In this document: in pieces, positions 21,403-32,714 of the stretch
Position numbering within the stretch: position 1 is the first letter of the stretch
Layout: each line of letters begins with the position of its first letter
DNA from: Doryteuthis pealeii
Taxonomy: Eukaryota; Mollusca; Cephalopoda; Myopsida; Loliginidae
Length of the DNA stretch: 64,000 bases
NCBI GenBank assembly: GCA_023376005.1
Contig: CM042157.1
Span: 91,557,445-91,621,444 of the forward strand
Direction of reading: 5' to 3'
Notes under the pieces: model-generated
The model's database searches: none
What the model saw: the letters and a program-made list of their open reading frames with translations, nothing else
Told to the model about the DNA's origin: nothing
Position numbers and translations under genes: made by a program

Positions 21403-21884
21403 TATATGAATTATATTATGATCTATTTTTTGTTTTTATTTTTTTAACAATAAATACAATACAGATGTGAGCAACCTTGGCCTTGTACAGTTTTTTTTGG
21501 ATAAAGGTGTATCTATTAACTGCGAGCGTGTTACTATTGCAATGACAGGGTGAGAAGGGAAATAAAGACCGATTACCAAATCATCTCCCCCAAGTATACA
21601 GTGGGTGGGGCATCTAACTCTAAAAATAAGCTCATGAAAAATTTTAAAAGATTTGCCCAAGGCCTCTTCAATTGGCACATGTAGAATAGGGTAGGTCGAT
21701 TTTTCACTTTTTCAAAATATCAAATTGTCCATCTATGCGAAAGTTGTGTGTTAGTATACTGAATACTGATACCAAAAATTAGATCTTTTACTTGCACCAT
21801 TGTTTGAGGAAATAGCATTAAAGATTGTCTACTAAAAAATCCTCATTTTCACAAAATTTAGCATTTAGAAAACAAGGATTTTTA
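21403..21884. other. Unassigned DNA
   Basis: The 80-codon reverse frame at 21436-21678 shows no domain I recognise and no repeat boundary. Confidence 0.35.
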
Positions 21885-22490
21885 GTGCATTTGAATTGAT
21901 AAAAATGGTTTAAGGAAATGCCAACACATGTTTCGGCCGAGAGTTTGTCCATGTACACATTGTAATCTATTTATTACTATTTTAAATACGAAATAAATAA
22001 TAATAGAAAAATATAAAAGGTTTAAGTATTCAAAGAAAACGGCCTTCTTCAGGGCAAAATGTTTCATATTTGAAGTTAAATCGGTCAAAATACAGAGAAT
22101 TTAAAGTGTTCGAAAAAAATAATTTTTGGAAAAATTTTTGCGACACTTAAAGTTGGAGAATAAAGTAATATTTGGTGACATTTACAGTTTGAAAATAAAG
22201 AATAATTAGTGAAAGTGACATTTGAAAAAAGGGGAATTTTGAATTTTCATACATAATATTATTGACTTATGCATTTCTGTGAATTTTTAATTTTCGATAT
22301 ATTTCGTATTTAAAATAGTAATAAATAGAATATAATGTGTACATGGATAAACTCTCGGCCGAAACATGTGTTGGCATTTCATTAAACCATTTTTATTCAT
22401 TCAACATTTTCTTTCCTTTTTTTATTTATCCTTTCAACATATTGTCGGATTTATTTCCATTTTTCAACTTACATACAAAGGATGTGGACA
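21885..22490. mobile_element. Palindromic P element
   Basis: Inverted arms about 21890-21995 and 22300-22400 share TGTACATGGA, AACTCTCGGCCGAAACATGT and ATTTCGTATTTAAAATAGTA. The right flank has AACATATTGTCGGATTTATT, the outer P motif. Central sequence is AT-rich without coding. Confidence 0.72.
21919..22056 (-). ncRNA. Hammerhead with long helix II
   Basis: On the reverse strand TGCC-CTGAAGA-AGGCC ... GGCC-GAAA-CATGTG-T-T-GGCA. Helix I is TGCC with GGCA, helix II closes with GGCC, helix III is CAT with GTG. CTGAAGA fits the CUGANGA core. The helix II loop is about 80 bases. Confidence 0.65.
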
Positions 22491-22924
22491 TGATTCCCTA
22501 CTGGTTATGTTTCATGTTGTGGGTTTTAGTGTGACTCACTCTGGCAGAAGATAGAGGGAGCCACATAAAAAGCTTTATTTATTTATTTTCTTTTTTAAAG
22601 AGTCATTTGTTCTGAACAAATGTGTTTCCTCTTTTTTCGGATGGAGAGGAAGTCTAAAATGATATTTTGAAAATATGACAATGATTTGTGTCTGGTTATT
22701 AGCCTTGTCCAGGTTGAATAGTCTTCATTGTTTTCAGTTTAATGTGGGATGGGTATTTACATCTTTCTAATACAAGTGCTTTGACTCTACCATTGAGTCA
22801 ATCCTCCTTTAGGATAGCATCTCCTGGTCAGGCTAAAGAAGAGAGGGATGGGAAATTTAAAGATACTACGACACATGGCTAACTCCAGTTCTTTTTGTTA
22901 TTGAAAATGAATTTGTTGTATTTT

Positions 22925-23240
22925 GGATTATATTGAAGTCAGTTAGCCTACTGTTGGTTTGAATAACAGCAGCTAAGTACAACTGAAGCAGTGTCCAAGA
23001 CAGTTGATATAAATAGGAATCAAGAATGATCCATCCATGAATCTGGGTGATTTGGGTGATTCCATTCCTTGAGTTCTGATTGGCTGTTTGACTGCTTGAT
23101 TTGAATGACATTGTGGAGTCTTATATATACTTGTCATTCTACAGTGGACCTTGTAGCTTTCGGGATTGTATTGGGTTACAACCGTTTGCTGCCTTGTCTT
23201 CCCAGTTCGACGGTAATTGGACTTTAATTATTCTTCAGAT
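22925..23240 (+). repeat. Promoter-like repeat R9 copy 1
   Basis: Shares with 26335-26650: TGAAGTCAGT, GGTTTGAA-AACAGCA, GGGTGATTCCATTCCTTGAG, CTGATTGGCTG (inverted CCAAT), then TTTGCTGCCTTGTCTT and GGTAATTGGA. It looks like an LTR or gene-promoter-derived repeat, but I see no LTR ends. Confidence 0.55.
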
Positions 23241-23503
23241 TATTCAGACTATTGTCTTCATCTTTATTGTTATCTGCACAGCATTTTGGCTGATGTGCCC
23301 TTTGGCGTCCTCCAGGTATTTCTTATCGGACTCTGGAGCCTTCTCGAACTTGGGGACCTTCTTTTTGAACATCCATGAAATACTTCTGCAAAAATACACC
23401 TGCAAAGAAAACTTTTATCTCACACTCTAACAGTATTTTGCATTAAGTAACCCAAGGGTTATTATACCATTAAACAAGCCAAACCGAACCAAATCAAATA
23501 AAG

Positions 23504-23504
<1 letters not shown>

Positions 23505-23552
<48 letters not shown>
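23505..23552. repeat. (TA)n microsatellite
   Basis: About 23 TA units followed by TGTTGAAAAAATAAATAAAG, a P-element end motif. Confidence 0.95.
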
Positions 23553-23555
<3 letters not shown>

Positions 23556-23651
23556 AAAAAATAAATAAAGGAAAGAAAGTATATTTTACTAATAGGCTCA
23601 GTCCTAATTAGTGATCTATTTCAGTATTTAAAAAAATTTTTTTTTTTTTAA

Positions 23652-23698
23652 AGAACCTTGTGGTTCCTTGGCCGGCGCTCTACGAACTGAAGCACTAA
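23652..23698 (-). mobile_element. S1 head fragment
   Basis: Reverse-strand TTCGTAGAGCGCCGGCCAAG and GAACCACAAGGTTCTT; the body is absent. Confidence 0.6.
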
Positions 23699-23699
23699 T

Positions 23700-24790
23700 A
23701 TCATCATGGACCGCTGTTACCATGGAAACTGGATGACTTTGTGGGTCTTCTAGTTTAAATTGAAAATAGAATTTTTTTTGTTAAATTGAATTAAATTCAT
23801 ATCACACCCCTCCTTTTTTATTTCTATGTTTTTTGACCTTGAAATTGTAATCATCTCTGTTTATCATTAAGTATTTCCTTTTTCCTCTTCCAAGTTTCAA
23901 TAAATCATCCATTAACTTTCTTGCCATGCACAGTGGAGAAGGAAATCCCTTTTCCCTTTAGTCATTCGGGGGGGGGGGGCACACAATTTCATGTTTAAAT
24001 GCCAAACACTGAAATTTATTATCTACTAATAAGCCTACTTCATAAAGTGAATTTTTAGTATGTTTATTATAGAATCTAAAGTTCAAATTTTAACTAATAA
24101 CTTAGTCCAAATTTAATTAGTATAGTATTTCATATAAATAAGTAATAAATAAGTAATTATGGCCTACACATCTTATAAAGCCTATGCCTATCTATTGATA
24201 AGGTGTGTGCACTGTGTAACTTTACTGACTAATCTAGGGCCATATAAAGTGTAACTTCAACTGGAGTTGGTAAAACTATACCAACTTGGACTCCAGTGAC
24301 CCCTTAACTCTTTGACTACTTCAAACCACTTACAGTGGCTCTCCCATCACTGTGATCCTACTTTAAGCAAAGTACAAAAACTAATGGTTAGTTCATTGTA
24401 ATTGAGCAGAGGGACTCGGATTTTAATAATAATAGAACTTTATTTGAATAGAATGAGTTATGAGGTGAATAGATAGTGAACTTTGAAATATTCCAATTTA
24501 CAGATAAAAAATTCTAAGAAAATTTGGTGCAGCTGTGAGGGAAATTTTGTAGGTGTTCATAGGAGAGTTATCTCCCCTAATGAACTATTGACTCTTCACT
24601 GAAAAAAGTGTAGTATCAGACAACAACATGGCTGCTAGATGAACACATCACTTGTTTCAGTAAGTTGTATATCCAATCTATCCAGTTATTTCTGGTCAGT
24701 GAGAAAATAACATAAAAATATTGTTATATTTTAAAACATATTTAACTGTTTTGTTATATTTTGTTATTATTAACATCTTGGGATATATAA
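23700..24790. other. Unassigned AT-rich DNA
   Basis: No open frame of note. A fragment CCTTAACTCTTTGACTAC at 24301 resembles one end of the M4 MITE at 51366. Confidence 0.4.
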
Positions 24791-24794
24791 AATA

Positions 24795-25034
24795 CAAGGT
24801 GACCCCCAAAAAACTGAACCCATATAAATTTTATTTAATCTTATCAACGTCTATGAAATTTCAAGAAACTTTTTTCCATGGTTGACCATGACATATCGGG
24901 GAAAATTATTTTTACAATAGTTTAAGCACCAAGTTGACTGTATATTCTGAAAGAAAAACAAATTAAGATTTACAGTTTTATTACAAAATTTGTGGGTCTG
25001 TTTTTCTTTTTTTCTTTTTTTTCGGATCACCCTG
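24795..25034. mobile_element. TA-target MITE, mariner-like
   Basis: Ends CAAGGTGACCCC and GGATCACCCTG are inverted and TA flanks both sides. 240 bases, no coding. Confidence 0.7.
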
Positions 25035-25177
25035 TACATCTACAAAAATACACCTGTTAAAGAAATTTGAGTATCCACTTTTATTCACACTCTAACAGTA
25101 TTTGGTATTGAATAACCCACAGGGTTATTATACCATTAAACATCTTGGGATATTGTTATATACCCGTCATCTGTTGG

Positions 25178-25713
25178 CCACCCTGTTGGCTGGGGCGTTA
25201 GAATGCAACGACTGCACCTCTGCAGAGGGGTAAGACTCCCCCAATGGGGCCACCTATTTGCCGTGGGTGGCGATCCGTGATGCTAAAGATAGAACCCAGG
25301 TGGATGAGCAGTTCATGACTTGCAATACTCCACTTTGGCCCTATCTTGGGCTAGACGGGCGGTCATATGATTTTCCCAACCCTATTGCCCTTATGGCAAG
25401 CCCCAACCCCTTTTTATCATATGGGTGCTAGAAGGTGGTGACTGAGGGTCTGCATGTCCTGGGAATGACGTTAAACTCTATCTGATGGTGAGGTTCCAGT
25501 TTTGGAGGTTTGGGGAATGTGGAGCACCCCTTCATCACCATTGCTCCCTGGTCCACTCTGACCCAGGGTGGTAGTACCTGTTAGGGTCCCATCTATGGGT
25601 TAAATAGAAAAATGTATTTATAAAAAAAATTGTATTATCCATTGATTTATTTCAAAACTTTATCGGCATTAAATGACCCATTAATTTGCCACAAAACAAA
25701 ACCAAAACCAAAA
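25178..25713 (+). mobile_element. S5 copy 3 with 14-base target duplication
   Basis: CCGTCATCTGTTGG lies at 25164-25177 and 25714-25727. The 536-base insert is a complete S5, ending in a (CAAAAC)n-like tail, so S5 length and ends are fixed. Confidence 0.92.
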
Positions 25714-25870
25714 CCGTCATCTGTTGGGTATATAATGGAGAATTCTATAAGGAAGGTTCTATTTCACCGACTGGCCATCTTCTTTTGGGTAGATTTCTTC
25801 CTCTGGTTGATACGGCTTCTGTTGTGCTGGACTCCTGTTATCTGTGCTCATCCTCTTTGTTTTTAAATGA

Positions 25871-26167
25871 TGACACAAGACTTTGTTTATTTTTCAAAGA
25901 TGTCTTTATTAACTGAAGCCCAAAAGGCTTCAATCACGCAGTGAGAAGATGGCTTACTTGAGAACAGACGACCATCATGTCCGTTCCTTTCGACTAACCA
26001 TCAAAGTTTAACTACCTAACTCTGTTCCTTCTCATGCTTTTCCTTTAGCCAATCAGAAATCTGCGACTAGGTCAGGGAAAGGTTAACTTGTTGTCAATCA
26101 CTTCTATAATGGCTATAATAGTAACTTTCCATCCATAATACTGCCATTTAAATTTTACTACACTACA
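25871..26167 (-). mobile_element. Probable LTR
   Basis: Reverse strand starts TGTAGTGTAG and ends TTGTGTCA. It contains CTGATTGGCT (CCAAT type) and AATAAAGACATC (polyadenylation type). No target duplication or primer site was found, so this is tentative. Confidence 0.42.
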
Positions 26168-26334
26168 GTCATAATTCCCGAAGGTGGTGTGATGCTGAAA
26201 TCCAGTGCTACCCAGCAACTACTGCAACACTACCACTGCCAAACTGCATTGGTTCCTTACCTTTCCTTTGGATCACAGCGGCAGTGTGGAGAGGGGGGAT
26301 TTGCCTCTTGGGCAACAGATTATCCTCCATATAA

Positions 26335-26650
26335 AGACACTCAGGCCATTATTGAAGTCAGTCAGTCAGTCTACTATTGGTTTGAACAACAGCAACTGGC
26401 CAAGCACAACTAAACCAGTGTCAAGACAACTGGTACTTATGGGAATTCAGAATAGTCCACTCATGCATTTGGGTGATTCCATTCCTTGAGTCCTGATTGG
26501 CTGCTTGGTTTGTATGATGTTCTGAGGCTTCATAAATAACCTGCCATTTAGCAGTAGTCTTTGCAGCAAACCAGGTTTGTATTAAGTTATGACTGCTTGC
26601 TGCCTTGTCTTACCAATTCGATGGTAATTGGAACTAGTATGATTATTCTA
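26335..26650 (+). repeat. R9 copy 2
   Basis: Pairs with 22925-23240. CTGATTGGCTGC is followed about 45 bases later by TTCATAAATAACC, a possible TATA-type box in the expected order. Confidence 0.6.
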
Positions 26651-26712
26651 CAGTCATGTAGTTTTAAAGATAAAAAAAAAAAAAATTTGGACTACATTGT
26701 CTCTTGTAGATA

Positions 26713-26721
<9 letters not shown>

Positions 26722-26749
<28 letters not shown>
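26722..26749. repeat. (CA)n microsatellite
   Basis: About 14 CA units. Confidence 0.95.
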
Positions 26750-26751
<2 letters not shown>

Positions 26752-27380
26752 CATAATTTGTAGGCAACCCACAAATTATGTAACAATATAACAGTAATCA
26801 AAGAGTTAATTTTTTTCGACTTTGACCCCCAACACCACAGCTTTGCTTTTGATATACCCCTTGATTTGGAACCTGTGCACAAGGCTGTTATAAATTTATT
26901 TTCTATCTGCATATTTGGCTCTTTGAATTTCTTCACTTGTAGATACCATTTTCCAGATGATGCCAATTATGCAGTCTGCTGACGATTCATTAGTAAATCT
27001 AAAAAAACCCAAGCTTTTTTTTTTACTCGTCCTATATGATCTGTATTCATGAATATACAGCCTCAGAGTAGAGTCTGTGATTCTGATTCTTAGGGCTGGA
27101 ATAGCATAGTTCATTAGCCAAACGTATCTGACAGGTCATATATTAACACTTTCACTGTCCAATATCCTGTACATTGAGCTCTCAATTTGGACCAGAACAA
27201 CTCACACATTATATATATATTATATTATGATAAAGAAAAAGGCTTAATATATTGCTCTGTTGAAAAAATATTGAACATTGAGCTCTCAAATTTGACCAGA
27301 GCATCTTTAACATTCTGTTGTTAAAAAAGGCCCATCTTAGAATCATCCTAGCACTAACTAACATGGTGATTTACCTATAG
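26750..27380. other. Unassigned DNA
   Basis: ACATTGAGCTCTCAATTTGG and ACATTGAGCTCTCAAATTTG (27172, 27282) are a local duplication. No gene seen. Confidence 0.4.
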
Positions 27381-27419
27381 CTGCACTGATGAGGGGTAAA
27401 CCCCGAAGCGCGTCTGTAG
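27381..27419 (+). ncRNA. Hammerhead ribozyme motif
   Basis: CTGCA-CTGATGA-GGGG-TAAA-CCCC-GAAG-CGCG-TC-TGTAG. Helix I is CTGCA with TGTAG (one G-U), helix II is a perfect GGGG/CCCC with a TAAA loop, and the cleavage site would be GTC. The only core change is the last A of GAAA to G, which still pairs as G-U. (TA)n follows directly. Confidence 0.72.
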
Positions 27420-27427
27420 ATTGCTTT

Positions 27428-27450
27428 ATATATATATATATATGTATATG
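27428..27450. repeat. (TA)n microsatellite
   Basis: TA repeats adjoining the hammerhead. Confidence 0.9.
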
Positions 27451-27604
27451 TATGTAAAGATAAAAGGGGTATGAAAACACAAAATGTTGTTAAAATGAAT
27501 ATATTTTTATATCATTTTCATTGCTAATATTGACCTGCTTCTCTCTCGATGAGTCCGGATTAAAAACATTTACATCTAAAAACAGACCTAATTATCATTT
27601 TGCT

Positions 27605-27634
27605 CTGATGATGATTTTTTATAAATCGAAATTT
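27605..27634 (+). ncRNA. Decayed hammerhead-like core
   Basis: CTGATGA-T-GATTT-TTTAT-AAATC-GAAA. Helix II is perfect but helix III has become a T run. Confidence 0.42.
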
Positions 27635-27983
27635 TTTTTTTTTTAAAGATATTTTTTTGTTCTCATTTCGAGTAAAAAAGAAAAGACTCGAATTGTTTAA
27701 AATAAAAATCTGGATTTAAGAGAGTCCTTTTCCACCTGGAATGACTTGTATCAAACAACTATTGTCAGCTGCTCACCCCCCACCCCCACCCCCAAGTTGA
27801 CCTATTTACCTACTTCTTAAAAAAAAAGACAATTACATAATCACATTAAGGACACTATACTCTCTTGTCTGCTAGCATCTTTGTGTCTCTTAATCTTAGG
27901 AAAGTGAGAGAGAGAAAAAGAGAGTGAAATAAAAGGAGAGAGAGAAAAAGAGTAATTTATATTGTAATGTAAATATCCAACAA

Positions 27984-28195
27984 GAGCTGCATAGTCTAAT
28001 GGTTAGTTGTAAGAAATGGGCTCATCGACCCGGGTTCAAATCCTGGACAAAACTACAGTTCACATAGTTGTAATACCTTTAGGAAAGGTATGAATCCAAC
28101 TACTCTCCCTCCATCTATCGGTAAAATAGTAGGGCAGACTGGGCTCTTTAACTAATCTAGGAGAAGGAAAACTCTGAATTCAAACCTGTTAAATA
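27984..28195 (+). mobile_element. tRNA-derived SINE S2 variant
   Basis: A box TAGTCTAATGGTTAGT, B box GGGTTCAAATCCTGG (near-consensus), then GGTATGAATCCAACTAC, AGTAGGGCAGACTGGGCT, TGAATTCAAACCTG. Its reverse-strand relative is at 20210. Confidence 0.82.
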
Positions 28196-28449
28196 CAATT
28201 GTGCTGGTCACTACTAGAATAGGCTCAGTCATAATTAGTGATCTATTTCAGTAATTTAGAAATAATTTAATTTAATAATTCAATTTAGATTTACAACTAA
28301 AATTGGGGTAGTACTAGATATGTTAGTATAACTTGACAACCTTAATGTGCTGTGATTTGTTTCATGGTAGGGACATTTTAGTAGTTATAAACCCTAGAAT
28401 ATATACTGCAAATACCATATTGAAATAGGGCAATTGGAGCAGCTATAAA

Positions 28450-28720
28450 TAAAGGGTCCAGTTTAGCCAGTCGGTAGAGCACGTGCGTAAGAATAGCAAG
28501 TTTCCTGGTTCAATACCAGGGTCTGCCAACACAGTACATGAGTAGCACATATTGGGTTATCTGATCTGTGCAGTAAATTGGGTTAGCTGGCGGTAGGTGT
28601 GGAACTCCACCTCAACAAAAATAATCTCCCATGTCTAGTGCTAGCAAAAAGGGAATAGACTCCCTTGCTGTCTGGCTGATACCGACAATAGGCCATTTTG
28701 CCAACTTTACTTACTTTTTA
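28450..28720 (+). mobile_element. SINE S1 copy
   Basis: Head GTTTAGCCAGTCGGTAGAGC, B-box region GGTTCAATACCAGG, body complete to CCAACTTTACTTACTT. Shares the extra GCACATATTGGGTTATCTG block with the 1645 copy, a subfamily mark. Confidence 0.88.
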
Positions 28721-28879
28721 ATTATACATCCAATCAAATATATTTTAAATACCTGAGAGAAATAGGGACAATTGTAGACTAAACTTGCAAATTGGTCAGA
28801 AAATTAAAACGGAAAGTTTTTTGGTGGTCCCCCATGACAGTTTAACTACAGTCTATGAATGAACTTTTTGCGGATTTGG

Positions 28880-29197
28880 TTACGGTTTGGGGATTAAGAT
28901 TGTTTTTTGTCACCTATTGGAACATTCCGTTTTTATTATGAAGGAAAGGGAAGAAAAAGGACATACTACACAGAAAAAATATAAGAGGGAAAGATAGAGA
29001 GAGGGGAAAGCAATAACGTTAATCTGTTTTAATCGAACATAATGAAAAGGAAATTAAGAAAAAAAGAGTGAGAGAGAGTTAAATCAATATTATTACTTTT
29101 TACATATTGAACTATTTTGGAATAGCTCTTAAATAAATATATCAAACATTGTAATGATTAGATTATCATACTGTGTTATATCCACAGGTCCTGTTAG
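28880..29197 (+). mobile_element. Helitron HelB 3' part
   Basis: Ends TTATCATACTGTG-TTATATCCACAG-GTCCTGTTAG. The hairpin CTGTG/CCACAG and following hexamer match the HelB end; the terminal CTAG is mutated to TTAG. The 5' boundary is unclear. Confidence 0.65.
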
Positions 29198-29764
29198 TAA
29201 ACAAAGAAAAAAAATATAACACTCGCAGAAAAATTCAACTGCTTCGTTAAAATGTATTCAGTTTGGAATCTTAACATAAAAACAGAATAGAAACTGTGAT
29301 TCATCTTCATTCTTGGAAAATTTTGTTGCCATAGAAACATGGCAGATGCTTGCTCCGAATACCGTCAAAAAATTTGCCCTTCATATATAATGTTAAGGTA
29401 TTTATTTAGGTGCTGATTAAAAATAATAATAATGATAATATAAACAAAACCACAGAATGTTGTACAATATATGATGTAAAATAGAGTAGTTATTTTTACT
29501 TTTTTGTCGAGCACACCTGCCTTAGATATTTTTCTTAGGCAATGTGAAACACCTGCCAAAGAGACATTGTGTTCATACAGTGCTGTCTGAATCTCTCTTC
29601 TGTTTTTTTTTTTACCCCCCATAGAGCAAAGGTAAGCAAGTTAGCTTCACAGACATAAGAAATTGATTTTATTTTTTTTTTTCCAATATTTTCTTTTTTT
29701 ATCCACCTGGGTAGTTGTGAGTTTGATTTTTATTGGGGGTGCCACTATTGTATCACCTGTATTT

Positions 29765-30078
29765 AATTATGGTAAGCTAAGTATTTGAACGTGCACATAC
29801 ATTCATATAAACGCATGGATACAGTATTGCTCATAAGTATTTGAATATGCACTTGTATTCATATAAACACAGTACTCACTCATACATTCTTATAAACAGA
29901 GTACTGCCCATAAGTATTTAAACACATACATTCAGTATTGCCCATAAGTATTTAAACACAAACATTCAGTATTGCTCATAAGTATTTGAACACACACTTG
30001 CATTCATCTAAACATGTAAACAAAGTAATGCTCATAAGTATTTGAACATACACATATATTTATGAAAGTACGCAAACA
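29765..30078. repeat. Minisatellite, CATAAGTATTTGAA units
   Basis: Six or more units of GCTCATAAGTATTTGAAC, ACACTTGCATTCATATAAAC and AGTA, 45-60 bases each. An inverted relative lies at 31800-31895. Confidence 0.8.
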
Positions 30079-30230
30079 GTTTGTTTGATATGGTTATGCT
30101 GACAATTTTTGGAGAATATGTGCTTAATTGAAGTCATACCTAATTTGAAAATTAATTAGTTGATAATTAATGAATTAGGAGAATATATCTGTTCAAATGT
30201 AAAGCGTAAACAAATTGAGAAAAAGTCATT

Positions 30231-30272
30231 CTCTGTATGTACATTTCGGCCTATTATGCCTCATCAGCAGAG
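30231..30272 (-). ncRNA. Hammerhead ribozyme, consensus fold
   Basis: Reverse strand: CTCTG-CTGATGA-GGC-ATAATAG-GCC-GAAA-TGTACA-T-A-CAGAG. Helix I (CTCTG with CAGAG), helix II (GGC with GCC) and helix III (TGT with ACA) all pair perfectly; every core position is present and H17 is A, an allowed cleavage residue. Helix III has no loop, as in hammerheads thought to work as dimers. A tRNA-like head lies about 20 bases upstream in the same orientation. Confidence 0.82.
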
Positions 30273-30292
30273 TTATAGACTGGAATTTGCTT

Positions 30293-30364
30293 TGTGTGTG
30301 ATTCAAACCCCAACTGCCTAGCTGACAGGCGGGGATTCTAACCGTTACACTAGCTGGTCTTCCC
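30293..30364 (-). mobile_element. tRNA-Asp-like SINE head
   Basis: Reverse strand: AGCTAGTGTAACGGTTAG, AATCCCCGCCTGTCAGC, GGGGTTTGAATCA. The ATCCCCGCCTGTCA block is that of tRNA-Asp with anticodon GTC. Acceptor stem does not close, so this is a retroposon head, not a tRNA gene. Confidence 0.7.
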
Positions 30365-30663
30365 AGATTTCTCGCTGTGTTTATAAACTGATATATCCTA
30401 CATATATTCATATAAACAGAGTATAGAAAAGTGTGCTACTTTAATATTCAATCTACCTAACCCTAACCCACTCCATCTTCATTTCTTTTAATAAAAAAAT
30501 ATAATATAATGATAGAATTTCATTTGATCTATTTTTTATTTTTTTGGTTAATATGTAATTTAACTCAATTGGCCTATAAATTTAATAAATTATTTTCAAA
30601 TTCATATAATTCTAATTCTTTAAAATGAATGTATAAAAATATAATGTTTATTCAAGCCATGAT

Positions 30664-31098
30664 CTATCAGCCATATGATTGCCACATACCCTATTGCTCT
30701 TATGGCAATCCCCAGTCCTTTTTATCATATAAATATAAATAATATTGTGGCTTACTGACTAATTACTGTAAATAGTCTGATTCTATTAATAAATTAGAAG
30801 TCACAAGGAAATGGCTACTGATTTAGAATCCTTGGGTGGAGGGAATGACGTTAAACTCTATCTGATGGTGAGGTTCCATTTCTGGAGGTTTGGGAAATGT
30901 GGAGCACCCCTTCATCACCATTGCTCCCTGGTCCACTATAACCGGAGTGGTAGTACCTGTTAGGGTCCCATCTATGGGTTAAATAGAAAAATATGAGTTT
31001 ATAAACAAAATTGAGTATCCATTAAGAATGAATTCATTTCAAAACTTTGTCGGCTTCAAGTGACCCACTGAGGTTGATATGCCATAAAATAAACCAAA
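30664..31098 (+). mobile_element. S5, 5' truncated, 12-base target duplication
   Basis: TCAAGCCATGAT flanks both ends (30652-30663 and 31099-31110). Starts inside S5 at the ATGATTGCC block; a foreign 109-base module (30732-30840) replaces part of the middle. Confidence 0.88.
30732..30840 (+). repeat. Module shared between S5 and S2 copies
   Basis: AATAATATTGTGGCTTACTG ... GGAAATGGCTACTGATTTAG ... CTTGGGTGGA is repeated at 32862-32967 behind an S2 head. No terminal repeats or tRNA boxes. Confidence 0.75.
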
Positions 31099-31401
31099 TC
31101 AAGCCATGATAAGCAAATGATATATTTAGACCACATCCGAAAATAAAATTTGACATTTGTAGATCACATACCAAAATAGCCCCCCCCCCCCGGAAAGAAC
31201 TCTTTTTTTTTTTATGATCTAAAGTGTCTACTATTTCAAAACAAGCAAATTGCTAAAAGGTCAAATTAAAGGACCATGGTTTTTGGATGTTGCTGGCTTT
31301 CAGCTTTCAAGTGGGGCCGTTTGGTCTAGACTGTTGGGATGGCAAAAGCCTGGAGGGTGGCAAAAACGTTTCTCCCTTCTGAGGTCCTTATGTGTTTATA
31401 T

Positions 31402-31700
31402 TAGACATACCCAATTTTTTGTCTGTTTTTCATTTTAAAAACAAATTAAAATTAATTAAATTGATTATTTAAGGTCAAATGTCTGTCTAAGTTGAAAAGA
31501 ATCTAAAAATATGACATTTTAAACTTAACATCATGCTATTCATATTTTAAATGAATTTTATATATTAATTCATCATCGCAGAAATGCCTAATTGAATCAG
31601 AAAGTTTTGAAATAAAATAACTGATGCATTATGAAATTCATTCATTGATAAATCAACACTGAAAATTTAATTAAAATCGGATAATTCCCTGATTTTTGGT

Positions 31701-31733
<33 letters not shown>

Positions 31734-31795
31734 AATGGGGGGTGTGTGAATTTGTTTTGTAAAACACGGATTTTTCGACAAATTGGGTATACCTA
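31402..31795. mobile_element. MITE M3, complete, 8-base target duplication
   Basis: Ends TAGACATACCCAATTTTTTG and CAAATTGGGTATACCTA. GTTTATAT is duplicated at 31394-31401 and 31796-31803. Carries a T33 run and the CGGATAATTCCCTGATTTTT block. Confidence 0.9.
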
Positions 31796-31897
31796 GTTTA
31801 TATGAATGCATGTGTGTTTTGAAATACTTATGAGCAATACTGTATTTATGTGTTTAGATCAATGTAAGTGTGTGTTCAAATATTTATGAGTAATACT

Positions 31898-32128
31898 GGG
31901 GAGTCCCCTGTAGGTTGTGTAGTGAGTAATGTGCTGGACTATACGAGTTGAATTTAAACTCCAGTCGTAGCATCAACTTCAATTTCGGACTAATAAACTT
32001 GAGGAAATGTATGAACCCCCTAATTCCCCAAGTTATGGGTTAAAAAGTACAACTGTTGTTCTTGTACAATAATGGCTCTGGCATTAAATAACCCATGAAG
32101 GTTGATATACCATTAAACAAAGAAGCCA
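31898..32128 (+). mobile_element. SINE S2 with shared tail
   Basis: GGGGAGTCCCCTGTAGGTTG head, ATTTAAACTCCAGTCGTAGC (B box), TTTCGGACTAATAA, ATGTATGAACCCCC, GTTATGGGTTAAA, and the tail GGCATTAAATAACCCATGAA-GGTTGATATACCATTAAAC. Confidence 0.82.
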
Positions 32129-32164
32129 GGTCTTTGATATCGGATACAGCTTATAGTGAGATTT

Positions 32165-32366
32165 TCAGCAACTTTAATGGCATATCAACCCTTGTGAGTT
32201 ATTTAATGCCAAATTAAAATCATAACTGATCCAGGTACTGGGGGTGGGTGGGGGTTCGTTGTGGCATAGTGGCTAACAAGCTGGACTGACATCATAGTAA
32301 GCGAGTTTGAACACATAGAAATTGAGAAACCTATACAATACCTCGTTCACTAACTATGGGTTAAAT
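32165..32366. mobile_element. S2 tail (reverse) plus S2 head (forward)
   Basis: 32167-32210 is the tail in reverse orientation; 32255-32366 is a head (TTGTGGCATAGTGGCTAACA, GCGAGTTTGAACACAT) that ends at AACTATGGGTTAAA. Confidence 0.65.
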
Positions 32367-32470
32367 CAGTGATTCCCAACCTTTTTCTATCCCTGCACCC
32401 TTAAAAGAGTTTTGCTTTGACCCCACACCCTACAATTTATACTTTTGTTCAAAAATATAGAATGTGAATC
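32367..32470. mobile_element. hAT-type end fragment
   Basis: CAGTGATTCCCAACCTTTTT is a common hAT-type terminal sequence. The other end was not found. Confidence 0.4.
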
Positions 32471-32714
32471 CATACTACAGTTTTATCAAAAGATAATATA
32501 TATTTCACTCTCTAAATAATAATAATAATCTGAAAAAAAGAAACGAAAATGTAAATAATATTAATTACAAAAGAAAAAAATGTAATCTAAATTCGAACAG
32601 ACGCTTCCCCTGGATTAAATAGTACCGCTACTGTCATTCTACAAGGACAGCTTTTCTTGGGGCACCTTCCATGTTGTGATTATTAACAAACCAAACTGGC
32701 TGAGTGTTGTTAGT

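Noticed and set aside
23101..23430. 109-codon forward frame as a membrane protein
   Set aside because: Hydrophobic residues reflect AT-rich codons; its first half is repeat R9.
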